Shown in pieces: positions 24,638 through 33,646 of a stretch of DNA of 64,000 nt. The notes below the pieces were generated by a model. It was not told where the DNA came from and ran no database searches. It was given only the letters and a program-made list of their open reading frames with translations. The DNA comes from Amycolatopsis sp. WAC 01376 (lineage in GTDB: Bacteria > Actinomycetota > Actinomycetes > Mycobacteriales > Pseudonocardiaceae): the NCBI RefSeq assembly GCF_003947415.1, contig NZ_QHKL01000001.1, positions 1,674,001 to 1,738,000 on the forward strand, in the 5' to 3' direction. A program made the translations under genes and the position numbers. The stretch's first letter is position 1. Each line of letters starts with the position of its first letter.

Positions 24638-26569
24638 TCACTCGCCGCGATACGCACGGGCCTGGATTTCGTAAAGCTCGTGGTAGAGACCTCCTTCTTC
24701 GATGAGTTCGGCGTGCGTGCCCTGCTCGATCAGCCGTCCTTTCTCCAGCACCAGGATCCGGTCCGCGGAACGGATGTTGGCCAGCCGGTGGGTGACCAGG
24801 ATGGTCGTGCGCCTGCCCGCCCCGGACACGCTCGCGTGCCGCAGACCGGCGAAGACCCGCGCCTCGGCCTTCGCGTCGAGCGCGGCCGTCGGCTCGTCGG
24901 CGACCAGGACGGCGGCGTCGCGGTAGATCCCGCGGGCGATGCCCATCCGCTGCCACTGCCCGCCCGAGAGGTCCTGCCCGTCGTTGAACTTCTTGGACAG
25001 CACCGTTCTCTCCTTGGCGGGCAAGGATTCGATCACTTCGTCGGCGCCGGAAGAGATGATCGCGTCGTGCCACGCGGCGCGTTCCGGGTCCTCCCGGCCG
25101 AGCCTGCCGACGGTCACGTTGTGCTCCGCCGTCATCGGCCATTCGGCGGGATCCTGCGCGATCACGGCGATGTTGGCGTGCACCGACTCGTGATCGGCGT
25201 CCGCGAGATCGACGTCGTCCCAGCACACTTTCCCTTCCGAGGGCGGATACAGCCCGGTGAGCAGCTTGCCCAACGTGGTCTTGCCCGAACCGTTCTCGCC
25301 GACGAGGGCGATCACCTCGCCGCGCCGGATGGTCAGCGAAACCTCGCGCAGCGCGGGATTTTCCTGGCCCGGATAGGTGAAACCGACGTTCTCCAGCCGG
25401 ATCTCCGCCGGATCGGATGGAGCGGCGACCCCGTCCTTCGCCGGACCGCGTTTCTCGGATTCCACGAGCAGCCGCTGGAAGAAGGCGATGTAGAACGACT
25501 CTTCGTACAGGGAATTCACCGCGTGCATCGTGATGGACAGCGAATTCGACGCCGACCGCATGGCGAGCGCGGCCGTTCCGGCGAGGGCGAGCTCCATCTG
25601 CCCGGTGTAGAGGAGGAGGCCGAGCACCAGATACGCGATGGCGGTGCCCACCCCGGCCGCCGCGCGCCCGGTCAGCCGGACCAGGTTGCTGCGATGCGCG
25701 AGCCGGACCTCTTCGCGCATCAGGCTTTCGGTGATCCGCCGGTACTCGTGGAGCAACGGCTCCTGCAAGGTGAGGGCGTGCCGTTCGAGGGCGAAGGTGC
25801 GCCAGGTGGCCACCTCCTCGACGATGTCCTTCCGGATGTTCCGGCCGACGGTGTCGAGATAATGCCGGTAGTTCAGCCGCGCGACCTTCGCCGCCGCCCA
25901 GCCGTCGGCCACCGCGGCGAGCAGCAGCACCGGCGCGAGCCACGGGTTGAGGAGACCGGCCGCCACCAGCGCGGCGACCAGCGAGATCAGCGCCGACGTC
26001 AGATCCGCGACCCAGCGCAGGCTCATCTCGATCGAGCGGACGCCGTACCGCGCGCCCTGCCTGGCCAGCTCCCGGAAATCGGCGTCCTCGAAGGCCAGCA
26101 ACCGGACCCGGACCATCGCGGCGGTGACCTCGTCGCCCGCCGAAGTCACGACCCGCGGCCGGAGCGCCCCCTCGACCGCGGCCACCGCGGTGTCGAGCAG
26201 GGCGCGCAACGCGTACGTGCCGACGACGACCAGCAGCGCGGGCAGCGATTCCAGCACCCTGTCCGGCGTCGGCCCGTTCTCCAGCAGCGCGATGAACACG
26301 TTCGCGGTGGCGAGCAGGCCGAACGCCGTGACACAGCCCGAAAGGAGGTGGACGACGCCGGCGAGCAGGGTCAGCCGCGGCGACGTCCGCCAGGCCAGCC
26401 GCAGCACGATGGCCACCGCGGACGGGAGCGTGCGGATGGCCTTGACCATCCCCGCTTCGGCCACGGTCTCGTCGACCGTGGCCCATTCGGGCATCTTCAG
26501 GTTCTCGACCCCGATCAGGGGCACGGTCGCTTCGGGCACTCGTCCTTGTCTACGCGCACCCACCGACAA
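24638..26569 (-). CDS. ABC exporter, fused permease and ATPase
   Basis: The 643-residue half-transporter has an N-terminal six-helix membrane domain (hydrophobic segments about residues 65-340, e.g. LTLLAGVVHLLSGCVTAFGL and LTSALISLVAALVAAGLL) and a C-terminal nucleotide-binding domain with Walker A GENGSGKTT, signature LSGGQ, Walker B AVLVADEPT and the H-loop TILVTHR. It should work as a homodimer, or pair with a partner elsewhere, to export a lipid, peptide or drug. Walker B has alanine-valine in place of the usual leucine-rich strand but keeps DE. The precise start is uncertain; a GTG a few codons downstream is possible. It is divergent from the small membrane protein at 26929. Confidence 0.88.
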   Translation of the reverse strand: MSVGARRQGRVPEATVPLIGVENLKMPEWATVDETVAEAGMVKAIRTLPSAVAIVLRLAWRTSPRLTLLAGVVHLLSGCVTAFGLLATANVFIALLENGPTPDRVLESLPALLVVVGTYALRALLDTAVAAVEGALRPRVVTSAGDEVTAAMVRVRLLAFEDADFRELARQGARYGVRSIEMSLRWVADLTSALISLVAALVAAGLLNPWLAPVLLLAAVADGWAAAKVARLNYRHYLDTVGRNIRKDIVEEVATWRTFALERHALTLQEPLLHEYRRITESLMREEVRLAHRSNLVRLTGRAAAGVGTAIAYLVLGLLLYTGQMELALAGTAALAMRSASNSLSITMHAVNSLYEESFYIAFFQRLLVESEKRGPAKDGVAAPSDPAEIRLENVGFTYPGQENPALREVSLTIRRGEVIALVGENGSGKTTLGKLLTGLYPPSEGKVCWDDVDLADADHESVHANIAVIAQDPAEWPMTAEHNVTVGRLGREDPERAAWHDAIISSGADEVIESLPAKERTVLSKKFNDGQDLSGGQWQRMGIARGIYRDAAVLVADEPTAALDAKAEARVFAGLRHASVSGAGRRTTILVTHRLANIRSADRILVLEKGRLIEQGTHAELIEEGGLYHELYEIQARAYRGE

Positions 26570-26635
26570 TTCCGACCGCCGAGAGGCCGCCGTCGACGAT
26601 CGCTCGCGGTAGCAAGGGTCCTTGCTCCCTCAGGT

Positions 26636-26682
26636 GACCGTGTGGGTTTTGGGACATCTGACGTCCCAAAATCCACACGGTC
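26636..26682. repeat. 20-bp hairpin with 7-base loop
   Basis: Arms 26636-26655 and 26663-26682 match at 19 of 20 positions (GACCGTGTGG..TTTTGGGAC) around the loop ATCTGAC. It shares the GGGAC..GTCCC neck with the neighbouring hairpin and with the CCCAATG family. Confidence 0.75.
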
Positions 26683-26710
26683 GGCAAGGGGCGCTACGCG
26701 GGGTGAGGGG

Positions 26711-26751
26711 TGTGTGGGAATAGGGACGCTCGATGTCCCTATTCCCACACA
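26711..26751. repeat. 17-bp perfect hairpin with 7-base loop
   Basis: TGTGTGGGAATAGGGAC (26711-26727) and its exact reverse complement (26735-26751) enclose GCTCGAT. The remaining part of the 359-bp gap 26570-26928 has a GGTAGCAAGGGTCC / GGTAGCAAAGGTCC direct repeat near 26608 and 26793 and nothing else recognisable. Confidence 0.8.
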
Positions 26752-26928
26752 CCTTCCCGATGCCGGTCCGGTCATGCCACGGTGGTCGCCTGCGGTAGCA
26801 AAGGTCCCTTGCTCCCGATGCCGGCCCGCTCACCCCCATCGCACGGGACGAAAGTCCCCTTCACCCACCCCGACCCGTGAGCTACGCTCTCTCGCTAGAG
26901 CGATCTATCAAATCGCAAGGGGGCAAAA

Positions 26929-27348
26929 ATGGAAGCTCTTCAGAACCGGGGACTCACCGCGTTGCGGCTGATCCTGGCCTTCACGCTGCTGTCCACCACG
27001 TTGCACTACGCGCACAACGTGATCAGGGCGGCGGACTATCCGCAGGTCGAGGGGATCTCGGTGGGGCTCGCCGCCACCTTGGTCGTCGTCGCCTACGTTC
27101 TCTTCACGACGTTCGGCGTGCTCGGCTACCGCGACTATCTGCGCGGACGTTACTGGCGGGCGCTCGCGTTCCTGATGGTCTTTTCGCTGTCCGGGCTGGC
27201 GAGTCTCGGTCACTTCCTGGTCGCCGTGCCGCAGATCCCGGCCTTCTGGTTCGCCACGATCTACACCGACACGGCGGCCGCGCTGCTGCTGTGGGCCTTC
27301 GTGACCTGGGCGGCGACGAAGCTCAACCGGACCTCCGTGCCCGCGTGA
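26929..27348 (+). CDS. Four-helix membrane protein
   Basis: The 139-residue product has four hydrophobic segments (about residues 10-32, 44-64, 74-100, 105-130), including LILAFTLLSTTLHYAHNVIR and a histidine in SLGHFLVAVPQIP, and ends in a short charged tail. I do not recognise the family with certainty; small proteins of this kind occur in actinomycetes without known role. AAGGGGG precedes ATG 26929. It converges on the cupin gene with only 3 bp between stop codons. Confidence 0.7.
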   Translation: MEALQNRGLTALRLILAFTLLSTTLHYAHNVIRAADYPQVEGISVGLAATLVVVAYVLFTTFGVLGYRDYLRGRYWRALAFLMVFSLSGLASLGHFLVAVPQIPAFWFATIYTDTAAALLLWAFVTWAATKLNRTSVPA

Positions 27349-27351
27349 CGG

Positions 27352-27807
27352 TCAGCCGCCGTAAGTGATGTGGTGGGGCGCGGCGACCCGGTTGATCTTC
27401 GCCGGATCGATCGCCCCATCGGTGAAGACGGCGGGTCCCGCTTCGAACAGGTCCTCCAGGTAGTGCTCCCAGCCGCCGGGAGACGAGATCTGGAGAACCC
27501 GAGGCGGTTCGGAAACGCGTCGCAGGGCGTGCGGGACACCGCGCGGCAGCAGGACGAACGTGCCCTTGGCCGCGATGTGGCTCTCGTCGTCGAAGTCGAT
27601 GCCGAGTTCGCCTTCGAGGACGTAGATGCACTCGTCGGCCTCGTGGTGCACGTGCCGCGGGATGTCCATGGCGACGGTGACCTCGAGCAGCGAAAACCTC
27701 GTCTCGGTGTCCTCGGTCATCGCCTTGACGCTGAACGCGCGCGGCAGCGGCACGCGGCCGGGCCGGGCCTCGCCGGGTTTGAGCAGGATGAAGCGGTCTT
27801 TCGACAT
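27352..27807 (-). CDS. Cupin domain protein
   Basis: The 151-residue protein contains a single conserved cupin barrel: FSLLEVTVAMDIPRHVHHEADE (two histidines and a glutamate for metal binding), CIYVLEGELGIDFDD, GTFVLLPRGVPHALRRV (third histidine). Such quercetinase/germin-like cupins may be enzymes or sensors. ATG 27807 follows AGGAGAG. It is divergent from a TetR-type regulator with a 19-bp palindrome between them, so it is probably that regulator's target. Confidence 0.85.
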   Translation of the reverse strand: MSKDRFILLKPGEARPGRVPLPRAFSVKAMTEDTETRFSLLEVTVAMDIPRHVHHEADECIYVLEGELGIDFDDESHIAAKGTFVLLPRGVPHALRRVSEPPRVLQISSPGGWEHYLEDLFEAGPAVFTDGAIDPAKINRVAAPHHITYGG

Positions 27808-27826
27808 GTTATGCTCTCCTTCAATC

Positions 27827-27845
27827 GGAAGCGGACTCCGTTTCC
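27827..27845. promoter_or_regulatory. TetR-type operator between cupin and regulator genes
   Basis: GGAAGCGGACTCCGTTTCC is a 19-bp near-perfect palindrome (GGAARCGGASTCCGYTTCC) centred in the 61-bp gap between the divergent cupin and TetR genes, the position expected for an operator controlling both. Confidence 0.65.
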
Positions 27846-27868
27846 ACTTAATCGCGAGGGAGGGCGGG

Positions 27869-28411
27869 TTGTCAACCAAGCCGCGAGCGGACGCGGAGCG
27901 CAATCGGGCTCGGGTGGTCGAAGTCGCGCGTGCGATGTTCGCCGAACGCGGGGAAGACGTGCAGATGCCGGAAATCGCGCGCGCGGCGGGCGTCGGCGTG
28001 GGGACCGTGTACCGGCATTTCCCGGACCGCCAAGCGCTGGTCGAGGCGGCGGCGGAGCACCGGTTCGCGGAGATCGAGCAGTACGCCCGGAGGCACTGCT
28101 TCGGCGAAGATTCCGGTCTGGAGCGCTATTTCCGGTATGTCGGCGAGCTGTTGTCCCGCGATCGCGGGCTCACCGCCGCCATCGATTCGGCCCGCGGGCG
28201 GCCGGGGAGTGAGCCGCGCGGTACCGCTCGCGAGCGGCTCGAAACCGTGGTCGCCGAAGTCATCGCCCACGATCAGGCCGCCGGCCTCCTTCGTTCGGAT
28301 TGCACGGTCGCCGACGTCTATCTGCTGGTCGGTGCCCTGTCGTCCGTCATTCGCAAGGGTGGCGACTGGGCTCGTTTCCTCGACCTGCTCCGTGACCAAC
28401 TTTCTACATAA
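27869..28411 (+). CDS. TetR-family transcriptional regulator
   Basis: The 180-residue protein has the TetR HTH (VVEVARAMFAERGEDVQMPE, IARAAGVGVGTVYRHFPDR) followed by a helical ligand-binding domain (LERYFRYVGELLSRDRGLTAAIDSA and onward). Start is TTG 27869, with a strong GAGGGAGGG ribosome-binding site; no ATG or GTG in frame gives a proper N terminus without running into the cupin promoter. It lies upstream of boxC in the same direction (38 bp), but the operator in the cupin gap makes the cupin its more likely target. A role in benzoate control cannot be excluded. Confidence 0.82.
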   Translation: MSTKPRADAERNRARVVEVARAMFAERGEDVQMPEIARAAGVGVGTVYRHFPDRQALVEAAAEHRFAEIEQYARRHCFGEDSGLERYFRYVGELLSRDRGLTAAIDSARGRPGSEPRGTARERLETVVAEVIAHDQAAGLLRSDCTVADVYLLVGALSSVIRKGGDWARFLDLLRDQLST

Positions 28412-28438
28412 CATTGACGGTAGTCAGTGCCATGTAGA
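28403..28438 (+). promoter_or_regulatory. Promoter and inverted-repeat operator before boxC
   Basis: TCTACAT (28403-28409) and ATGTAGA (28432-28438) form a 7-bp inverted repeat that brackets a TTGACG -35 (28414-28419) and overlaps a TAGACA -10 (28435-28440). The boxC GTG at 28450 would then be near the transcript start. The site overlaps the stop codon region of the TetR gene. Confidence 0.45.
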
Positions 28439-28449
28439 CAATCGGAAGG

Positions 28450-30042
28450 GTGACGCGGACCACATCGGTGACGTTCGAACGTCATCCCAGCGGCTACCGG
28501 CACTGGAAACTGTCCACCGACGGCGACGTCGCGTGGCTCGAACTCGATGTCGACGCCGACGGGGGTCTCGTATCGGGTTACGAGCTCAAACTCAACTCGT
28601 ACGACCTCGGCGTCGACATCGAGTTGTACGACGCGACGCAGCGGCTGCGGTTCGAACATCCCGAGGTCCGCGTGGTCATCGTGACCAGTGCGAAGGACAA
28701 CGTCTTCTGTGCCGGCGCGAACATCCGCATGCTGGCGTCGTCGTCGCACGAGTGGAAGGTGAACTTCTGCAAGTTCACCAATGAGACCCGTAACGCCATG
28801 GAGGACGCCACCGCGCACTCCGGGCAGATCTACGTCGCGGCGGTCAACGGCACCTGCGCCGGCGGCGGCTACGAAATCGCGCTCGCCTGCGAAAAGATCC
28901 TGCTGGTCGACGACAACTCCTCGACCGTGGCGCTGCCGGAAGTACCCCTTCTCGGCGTCCTCCCCGGCACCGGCGGGCTCACCAGGGTGGTCGACAAACG
29001 TGGCGTGCGGCGGGACCTCGCCGACGTCTTCGCCACTCGCCCCGACGGGGTGAAGGGACGGACGGCCGTCGACTGGCGGCTCGTCGACGAGCTCGTGCCG
29101 CGGCAGGGTTTCCGCGAAGCCGTGCTGGCCAGGGCGAAGGACTTCGCGCGGACGAGCGAGCGGCTCGACGGCGAAGGTGTCGAACTGAAGCCACTCAAGC
29201 ATCGTTACGTCGACATCGCCCGTGGCAAGACTGAAGCGACGATCACCGTCAAGGGGCCCGAGGACGACGACGGCTGGCTACTGGACGTCACCCGCGAACT
29301 GGACGACGCGATCCTTCGCCTGCGTACCAACGAACCCGAACTCGGCACGTGGGTACTCCGCACCGAAGGCGATCCTGCGAAGGTTCTCGAACACGAGCGC
29401 GCCGTGTTCGACGCGAAAGACTGTCTGAGCAACGAAATCGTCCACTACTTCAAGCGGACGCTGAAGCGCCTCGACGTCACCAGTCGCAGCCTGATTGCGC
29501 TCATCGAACCTGGTAGCTGCTTCGCCGGGCTTCTGCTGGAGCTCGCGCTCGCCGCGGACCGGCAGTACATCTTGGACGGTCCGCCGATCGACGACGAAGA
29601 AAGCGAAGAACGCGCCTCGATCACGTTGTCCGAAGCCAACTTCGGCCGACTGCCGATGGGCAACGGCTTGACCCGCCTGGAATCCCGGTTTTTCGGCGAC
29701 CCGGAGCACGTCAAGAGGCTTGCGGAGGAACGCGAAAAACAGCTGAGCCCAGAAGAAGCGAACGAACTCGGCCTGGTCACCGACGCCCCGGACGACCTCG
29801 ATTGGGAGGACGAGATCCGGATCGCGCTGGAAGGACGGGCTTCGCTCAGCCCGGACGCCTTGACCGGAATGGAGGCGAACCACCGGTTCGTCGGCCCCGA
29901 GACGCTGGAAAGCAAGATCTTCGGCCGCCTGGCCGCTTGGCAGAACTGGATCTTCACCCGTCCGAACGCATCCGGTCCCGAGGGCGCGTTGCGTCGCTAC
30001 GGTACTGGTCAGAAGGCCGTCTTCGACAGGAAGCGGGTTTGA
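28450..30042 (+). CDS. boxC: 2,3-epoxybenzoyl-CoA dihydrolase (benzoyl-CoA-dihydrodiol lyase)
   Basis: The 530-residue protein is a double crotonase-fold enzyme. The first half has VVIVTSAKDNVFCAGANIRM and the oxyanion segment VNGTCAGGGYEIALACEKIL; the second half repeats the fold (SRSLIALIEPGSCFAGLLLE). Length and order match BoxC, which opens and cleaves 2,3-epoxybenzoyl-CoA to 3,4-dehydroadipyl-CoA semialdehyde and formate. GTG 28450 is the start, in a GGAAGG context. It is the first gene of boxC-boxB-bclA, with 7 bp to boxB, so the three are one operon for aerobic benzoate degradation. Confidence 0.93.
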   Translation: MTRTTSVTFERHPSGYRHWKLSTDGDVAWLELDVDADGGLVSGYELKLNSYDLGVDIELYDATQRLRFEHPEVRVVIVTSAKDNVFCAGANIRMLASSSHEWKVNFCKFTNETRNAMEDATAHSGQIYVAAVNGTCAGGGYEIALACEKILLVDDNSSTVALPEVPLLGVLPGTGGLTRVVDKRGVRRDLADVFATRPDGVKGRTAVDWRLVDELVPRQGFREAVLARAKDFARTSERLDGEGVELKPLKHRYVDIARGKTEATITVKGPEDDDGWLLDVTRELDDAILRLRTNEPELGTWVLRTEGDPAKVLEHERAVFDAKDCLSNEIVHYFKRTLKRLDVTSRSLIALIEPGSCFAGLLLELALAADRQYILDGPPIDDEESEERASITLSEANFGRLPMGNGLTRLESRFFGDPEHVKRLAEEREKQLSPEEANELGLVTDAPDDLDWEDEIRIALEGRASLSPDALTGMEANHRFVGPETLESKIFGRLAAWQNWIFTRPNASGPEGALRRYGTGQKAVFDRKRV

Positions 30043-30049
30043 ACAGCTC

Positions 30050-31471
30050 ATGCCCACCAAGATCGATTACGACGCCAAGATCCCCAACAACGTCGACCTC
30101 TCCGGTGATCGGCGGCTCCAGCGGGCGCTGGAGGGCTGGCAGCCGAAATTCCTGGACTGGTGGGGCGAAATGGGCCCCACATTGCGGACGCAGGGCGTGT
30201 ACCTGCGCACCGCGGTCAGCGTCGGCCGGGACGGTTGGGCGCATTTCGACCACGTCAACGTGCCCGACTACCGGTGGGGGATCTTCCTCGCGGAGCCGGA
30301 TCCGGACCGCGTCATCACCTTCGGCGAGCACCAGGGCGAACGGGCGTGGCAGCAGGTCCCCGGCGAGTACCGCGCCGACCTGCAGCGGCTCATCGTCATC
30401 CAGGGGGACACCGAACCCGCGTCGGTCGAACAGCAGAAACTGCTGGGGCTCACCGCGCCGAGCCTCTACGATCTGCGGAACCTTTTCCAGGTCAATGTCG
30501 AAGAAGGCCGTCATCTGTGGGCGATGGTGTATCTGCTGCACGCCTACTTCGGCCGCGAAGGCCGGGACGAGGCGGAAGGGTTGCTGCTCCGGAATTCCGG
30601 AAGTCCGGACGCCCCGCGGATCCTCGGCGCCTTCAATGAGGAGACCGCGGATTGGCTCGCGTTCTACATGTTCACCTATTTCACCGATCGCGATGGCAAA
30701 TACCAGCTCGGCACCCTCAAGGAAAGCGGCTTCGATCCGCTTTCCCGCACTTGTGAATTCATGCTCAAGGAAGAGGCGCACCACATGTTCGTCGGCACCA
30801 CCGGGGTCGACCGGGTGGTCACCCGCAGTGCCGAACTGATCCGCGAGCACGACACCTTCGACATCGCCGGGCACGGCGGGATCCCGCTGGACGTCATCCA
30901 GCGTTACCTCAACTTCCACTACACCGTCTCACTCGACCTGTTCGGCGGCGAGACCTCGACCAACGCGGCGAACTACTACACCGCCGGGCTGAAAGGCCGC
31001 TGGCAGGAGGCCCGCCGCAAGGACGACCACAAGCTCACCGACGCCGCCGGAACGCTGTCCAAGCCGAGGGCCGACGGCACCTGGGGGACCGACGAACACC
31101 CGGCCATCCTGCTGCTGAACCTCGACCTGCGGGAAGAATACCGCGCCGACTGCCAGACCGGGGTCAACCGCTGGAACAAGATCCTCGACGAGGCCGGGAT
31201 CGACTTTCGATTCGTCCTCCCGCACCCTGGATTCAATCGCGAAGTCGGCATAAACTCCGGCCACCATGTGACGCCCGACGGCACCGTTGTCGACGAGCGG
31301 ACCTGGCTGGCCGGCAAACGCAAGTGGCTGCCCACACCCGAAGACCTGACTTTCGTCCGATCGCTGATGCACCCGGTGTACGAGCGAGGAAAGATCGCGA
31401 GCTGGGTGGCGCCGCCACGCCAGGGCATCAACGGGAAACCGTTCGACTATGAATACGTTCACCTGAGCTGA
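30050..31471 (+). CDS. boxB: Benzoyl-CoA 2,3-epoxidase, oxygenase subunit
   Basis: The 473-residue protein matches BoxB: NNVDLSGDRRLQRALEGWQPKFLDWW near the start, and the diiron ligand regions NVEEGRHLWAMVYLLHAYFG (E and H), FNEETADWLAFYMFTYFTD and MLKEEAHHMFVG. BoxB epoxidises benzoyl-CoA with O2 and electrons that the flavo-iron-sulfur protein BoxA supplies; no boxA is next to it. GAACAGCTC precedes ATG 30050. It ends 18 bp before bclA. Confidence 0.94.
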   Translation: MPTKIDYDAKIPNNVDLSGDRRLQRALEGWQPKFLDWWGEMGPTLRTQGVYLRTAVSVGRDGWAHFDHVNVPDYRWGIFLAEPDPDRVITFGEHQGERAWQQVPGEYRADLQRLIVIQGDTEPASVEQQKLLGLTAPSLYDLRNLFQVNVEEGRHLWAMVYLLHAYFGREGRDEAEGLLLRNSGSPDAPRILGAFNEETADWLAFYMFTYFTDRDGKYQLGTLKESGFDPLSRTCEFMLKEEAHHMFVGTTGVDRVVTRSAELIREHDTFDIAGHGGIPLDVIQRYLNFHYTVSLDLFGGETSTNAANYYTAGLKGRWQEARRKDDHKLTDAAGTLSKPRADGTWGTDEHPAILLLNLDLREEYRADCQTGVNRWNKILDEAGIDFRFVLPHPGFNREVGINSGHHVTPDGTVVDERTWLAGKRKWLPTPEDLTFVRSLMHPVYERGKIASWVAPPRQGINGKPFDYEYVHLS

Positions 31472-31489
31472 GCGATAGAAGGTGTGCCC

Positions 31490-33097
31490 GTGACCGCTGC
31501 TGCTACCGGGTTCAACGCGGTGAGCTACCTGCTCGACCGGCATCTGGCGGAAGGGACACCGGCCAAGCAAGCGGTCGTTTCCCCGCGGCGAAGTCTCACG
31601 TACGCGGAGCTCGCGGCCGAAACCCGCCGGGTCGCCGCCGGGCTGAAGGCGATCGGCGTCCGCCCGGAGGAGCGGGTCCTGTTCTGCATGGTCGACGACG
31701 TCGAGCTGCTCACCGGGATCCTCGGCGCGATGCTGGCCGGAGCGGTCGCGGTGCCGGTGTCCACCATGGTCACCGGGCTCGACCTCGGCAAGATGCTCGC
31801 CGATTCGCGGGCAAGGGTCCTGTGCGTTTCCGGCGAGTTCACCGCGCAGGCGACGATCGCGCTGGGGCTGGCGCCGGAGGTCACCGACGTCGTGCTGGAC
31901 AGGGCGAAGGCGGCCGAACTGCCGTCCGGGGTCCGCGCGCATCAGTGGACCGATCTGTCCACAGTGGACGATGCCGGTTTCCTGCCGTCTCCGACCTGGG
32001 AGGACTCGCCCGCGCTCTGGCTGTACACCTCGGGCACGACGGGCAAGCCGAAGGGCGCGATGCACCGGCATGCGGGTATCCGCGCGGTCTGCGAGACGTA
32101 CGCGCGCGGCGTGCTGGACATCGGGCCGAACGACCGCTTCCTTTCCGTCCCGAAGCTGTTCTTCGCCTACGGCCTGGGGAATTCGGCGTTCTTCCCGCTC
32201 GCGGCCGGCGGGACGGCGCTGCTCGAACCGGCGAGGCCGACCCCGGGGCTGATCGCCGCCAGGGCCCGCAAGGAGCGGCCGACGTTGTTCTTCGCCGTCC
32301 CGACCTTCTACGCCGCGCTGCTCGCCAGCGACATCCCCGACGACACGTTCTCCTCGGTGCGCCAAGCGGTTTCGGCGGGGGAACCGTTGCCCGCCGTGCT
32401 GTACGAACGATTCCGTGACCGGTTCGGCGTCGAAATCCTCGACGGCATCGGCTCGACGGAGGCGTTGCACATCTTCCTGTCCAACCGGCCGCGTCAGGTC
32501 CGCCCTGGCAGCACCGGGATTCCCGTGCCCGGCTACGAGATCGCGCTGCGCGACGAGTACGGCCGGCCCGTGCCGGACGGGGAGCCCGGCGAACTGTTCG
32601 TCGCCGGGCCGTCGATCGCGACCGGGTACTGGGCGCGCTACGAGACGACGAAGCAGGTCTTCCAGGGCGAATGGCTGCGCACGGGCGACAGTTTCGTGCG
32701 CGACGCCGACGGCGGTTACACCTGTCTCGGGCGGTTCAACGACATGCTGAAACCGGGCGGGATCTGGGTGTCGCCCGCCGAGGTCGAGGACAGGCTGCTG
32801 AAACATCCGGCGGTCGCCGAGGTCGCGGTCGTGGCCGCCTTCGACGCCGACGGCATCGAGAAACCGGTCGCGTGCGTGGTCGGCGTGCCGGGGCACCGGC
32901 TGGACGCGGACGAGCTGATCGAGTTCTGCCGGGCCGGGCTCGCTTCGTTCAAACGGCCGCGCAGCGTCGTCGAGCTGGGCGAACTGCCCAAGACGGCGAC
33001 CGGGAAGATCCGGCGCAACGTCATCCGGGAACTGGTGCGGGACATGGACGAGGTCCGGGCCTACCAACCCGACCCCACCTCACCCCTGCCCGGCTGA
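31490..33097 (+). CDS. bclA: Benzoate-CoA ligase
   Basis: The 535-residue AMP-forming ligase has the P-loop LYTSGTTGKPKGAMHRHAGI, the A5-type DGIGSTEALHIFLSN, WLRTGDSF and the C-terminal GGIWVSPAEVEDRLL and PKTATGKIRRN lysine motif. The short N terminus FNAVSYLLDRHL and the benzoate-type pocket region FFAYGLGNSAFFPLAAGGTA fit benzoate-CoA ligases. GTG 31490 is preferred to GTG 31484 because GAAGG lies at a usable distance. It supplies benzoyl-CoA to BoxB and BoxC. A CATTCAGAGGACG-family hairpin follows the stop codon. Confidence 0.9.
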   Translation: MTAAATGFNAVSYLLDRHLAEGTPAKQAVVSPRRSLTYAELAAETRRVAAGLKAIGVRPEERVLFCMVDDVELLTGILGAMLAGAVAVPVSTMVTGLDLGKMLADSRARVLCVSGEFTAQATIALGLAPEVTDVVLDRAKAAELPSGVRAHQWTDLSTVDDAGFLPSPTWEDSPALWLYTSGTTGKPKGAMHRHAGIRAVCETYARGVLDIGPNDRFLSVPKLFFAYGLGNSAFFPLAAGGTALLEPARPTPGLIAARARKERPTLFFAVPTFYAALLASDIPDDTFSSVRQAVSAGEPLPAVLYERFRDRFGVEILDGIGSTEALHIFLSNRPRQVRPGSTGIPVPGYEIALRDEYGRPVPDGEPGELFVAGPSIATGYWARYETTKQVFQGEWLRTGDSFVRDADGGYTCLGRFNDMLKPGGIWVSPAEVEDRLLKHPAVAEVAVVAAFDADGIEKPVACVVGVPGHRLDADELIEFCRAGLASFKRPRSVVELGELPKTATGKIRRNVIRELVRDMDEVRAYQPDPTSPLPG

Positions 33098-33110
33098 TCC
33101 CGAGCTCGCC

Positions 33111-33140
33111 CACTACCGCATTCAGAGGACGAAATGCGGC
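33111..33140. repeat. CATTCAGAGGACGAAATG-family repeat, third copy, probable terminator
   Basis: CCGCATT (33116-33122) and AATGCGG (33133-33139) pair around CAGAGGACGA. The sequence matches the two copies at 16252-16316 and again sits between convergent genes (bclA and marR). Confidence 0.7.
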
Positions 33141-33145
33141 AGGTG

Positions 33146-33607
33146 TCAGGCGCCGTTGACGGTGCGCAGGGTTCGCATGGCCTCGGCCAGGTCGTGCGCG
33201 TCGTCGCCCAACGGGGTCAGGACAATGCGCCGCAGGATTTCCGCGCACGCCTCCCGCGCCTTCTCCGCGACGTCGAGGCCGTGGTCGGTGAGGACCGCGA
33301 AGGTGACGCGGCGGTCGTCCGGGCTGGGCACGCGGCAGATCAGGTCCGCGGCCACCAGCCTGTCCGCGACCTTGGTGAACCCGCCGCTGGACAGCGCCGC
33401 CTCGACGGCCAGCCGCGTCATCGGCATCCGGTGCTCGGGTGACCGGACGAGCCGCAGCAGGATGTCGAACGACGCCGGCGCCAGGCCGAACCGTTCGGCG
33501 ATCTCGCCCATCAGCTTGTTCTGCGTGGCCAGGTAGCCCTCGATCACCAGGCCCCACCACGTGACCACTTCGTCGTCGTTCGGTTCCTCCGATTTCACCA
33601 CTGTCAC
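33146..33607 (-). CDS. MarR-family transcriptional regulator
   Basis: The 153-residue protein has the MarR winged HTH: LVIEGYLATQNKLMGEIAERFGLAPASFDILLRL for the dimer and first helices (given by segments), TRLAVEAALSSGGFTKVADRLVAADL for recognition, and VPSPDDRRVTFAVLTDHG as the wing with the conserved DDRR. It is divergent from a VOC dioxygenase followed by an esterase, the same arrangement as MhqR targets in Firmicutes, so it probably represses those genes and senses quinones or related electrophiles. No conserved reactive cysteine except one in DLICRV is present. Confidence 0.85.
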   Translation of the reverse strand: MTVVKSEEPNDDEVVTWWGLVIEGYLATQNKLMGEIAERFGLAPASFDILLRLVRSPEHRMPMTRLAVEAALSSGGFTKVADRLVAADLICRVPSPDDRRVTFAVLTDHGLDVAEKAREACAEILRRIVLTPLGDDAHDLAEAMRTLRTVNGA

Positions 33608-33646
33608 GCGAGCGAGGGTACACCAAGAAGTCTTTCCGGAATATAT

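Noticed and set aside
24416..26971. 851-codon plus-strand open frame opposite the ABC exporter
   Set aside because: The exporter frame has all Walker and signature motifs; the opposite frame has shadow composition.
30929..33067. 712-codon minus-strand open frame across boxB and bclA
   Set aside because: Spans two well-supported genes on the other strand and has no recognisable domains.
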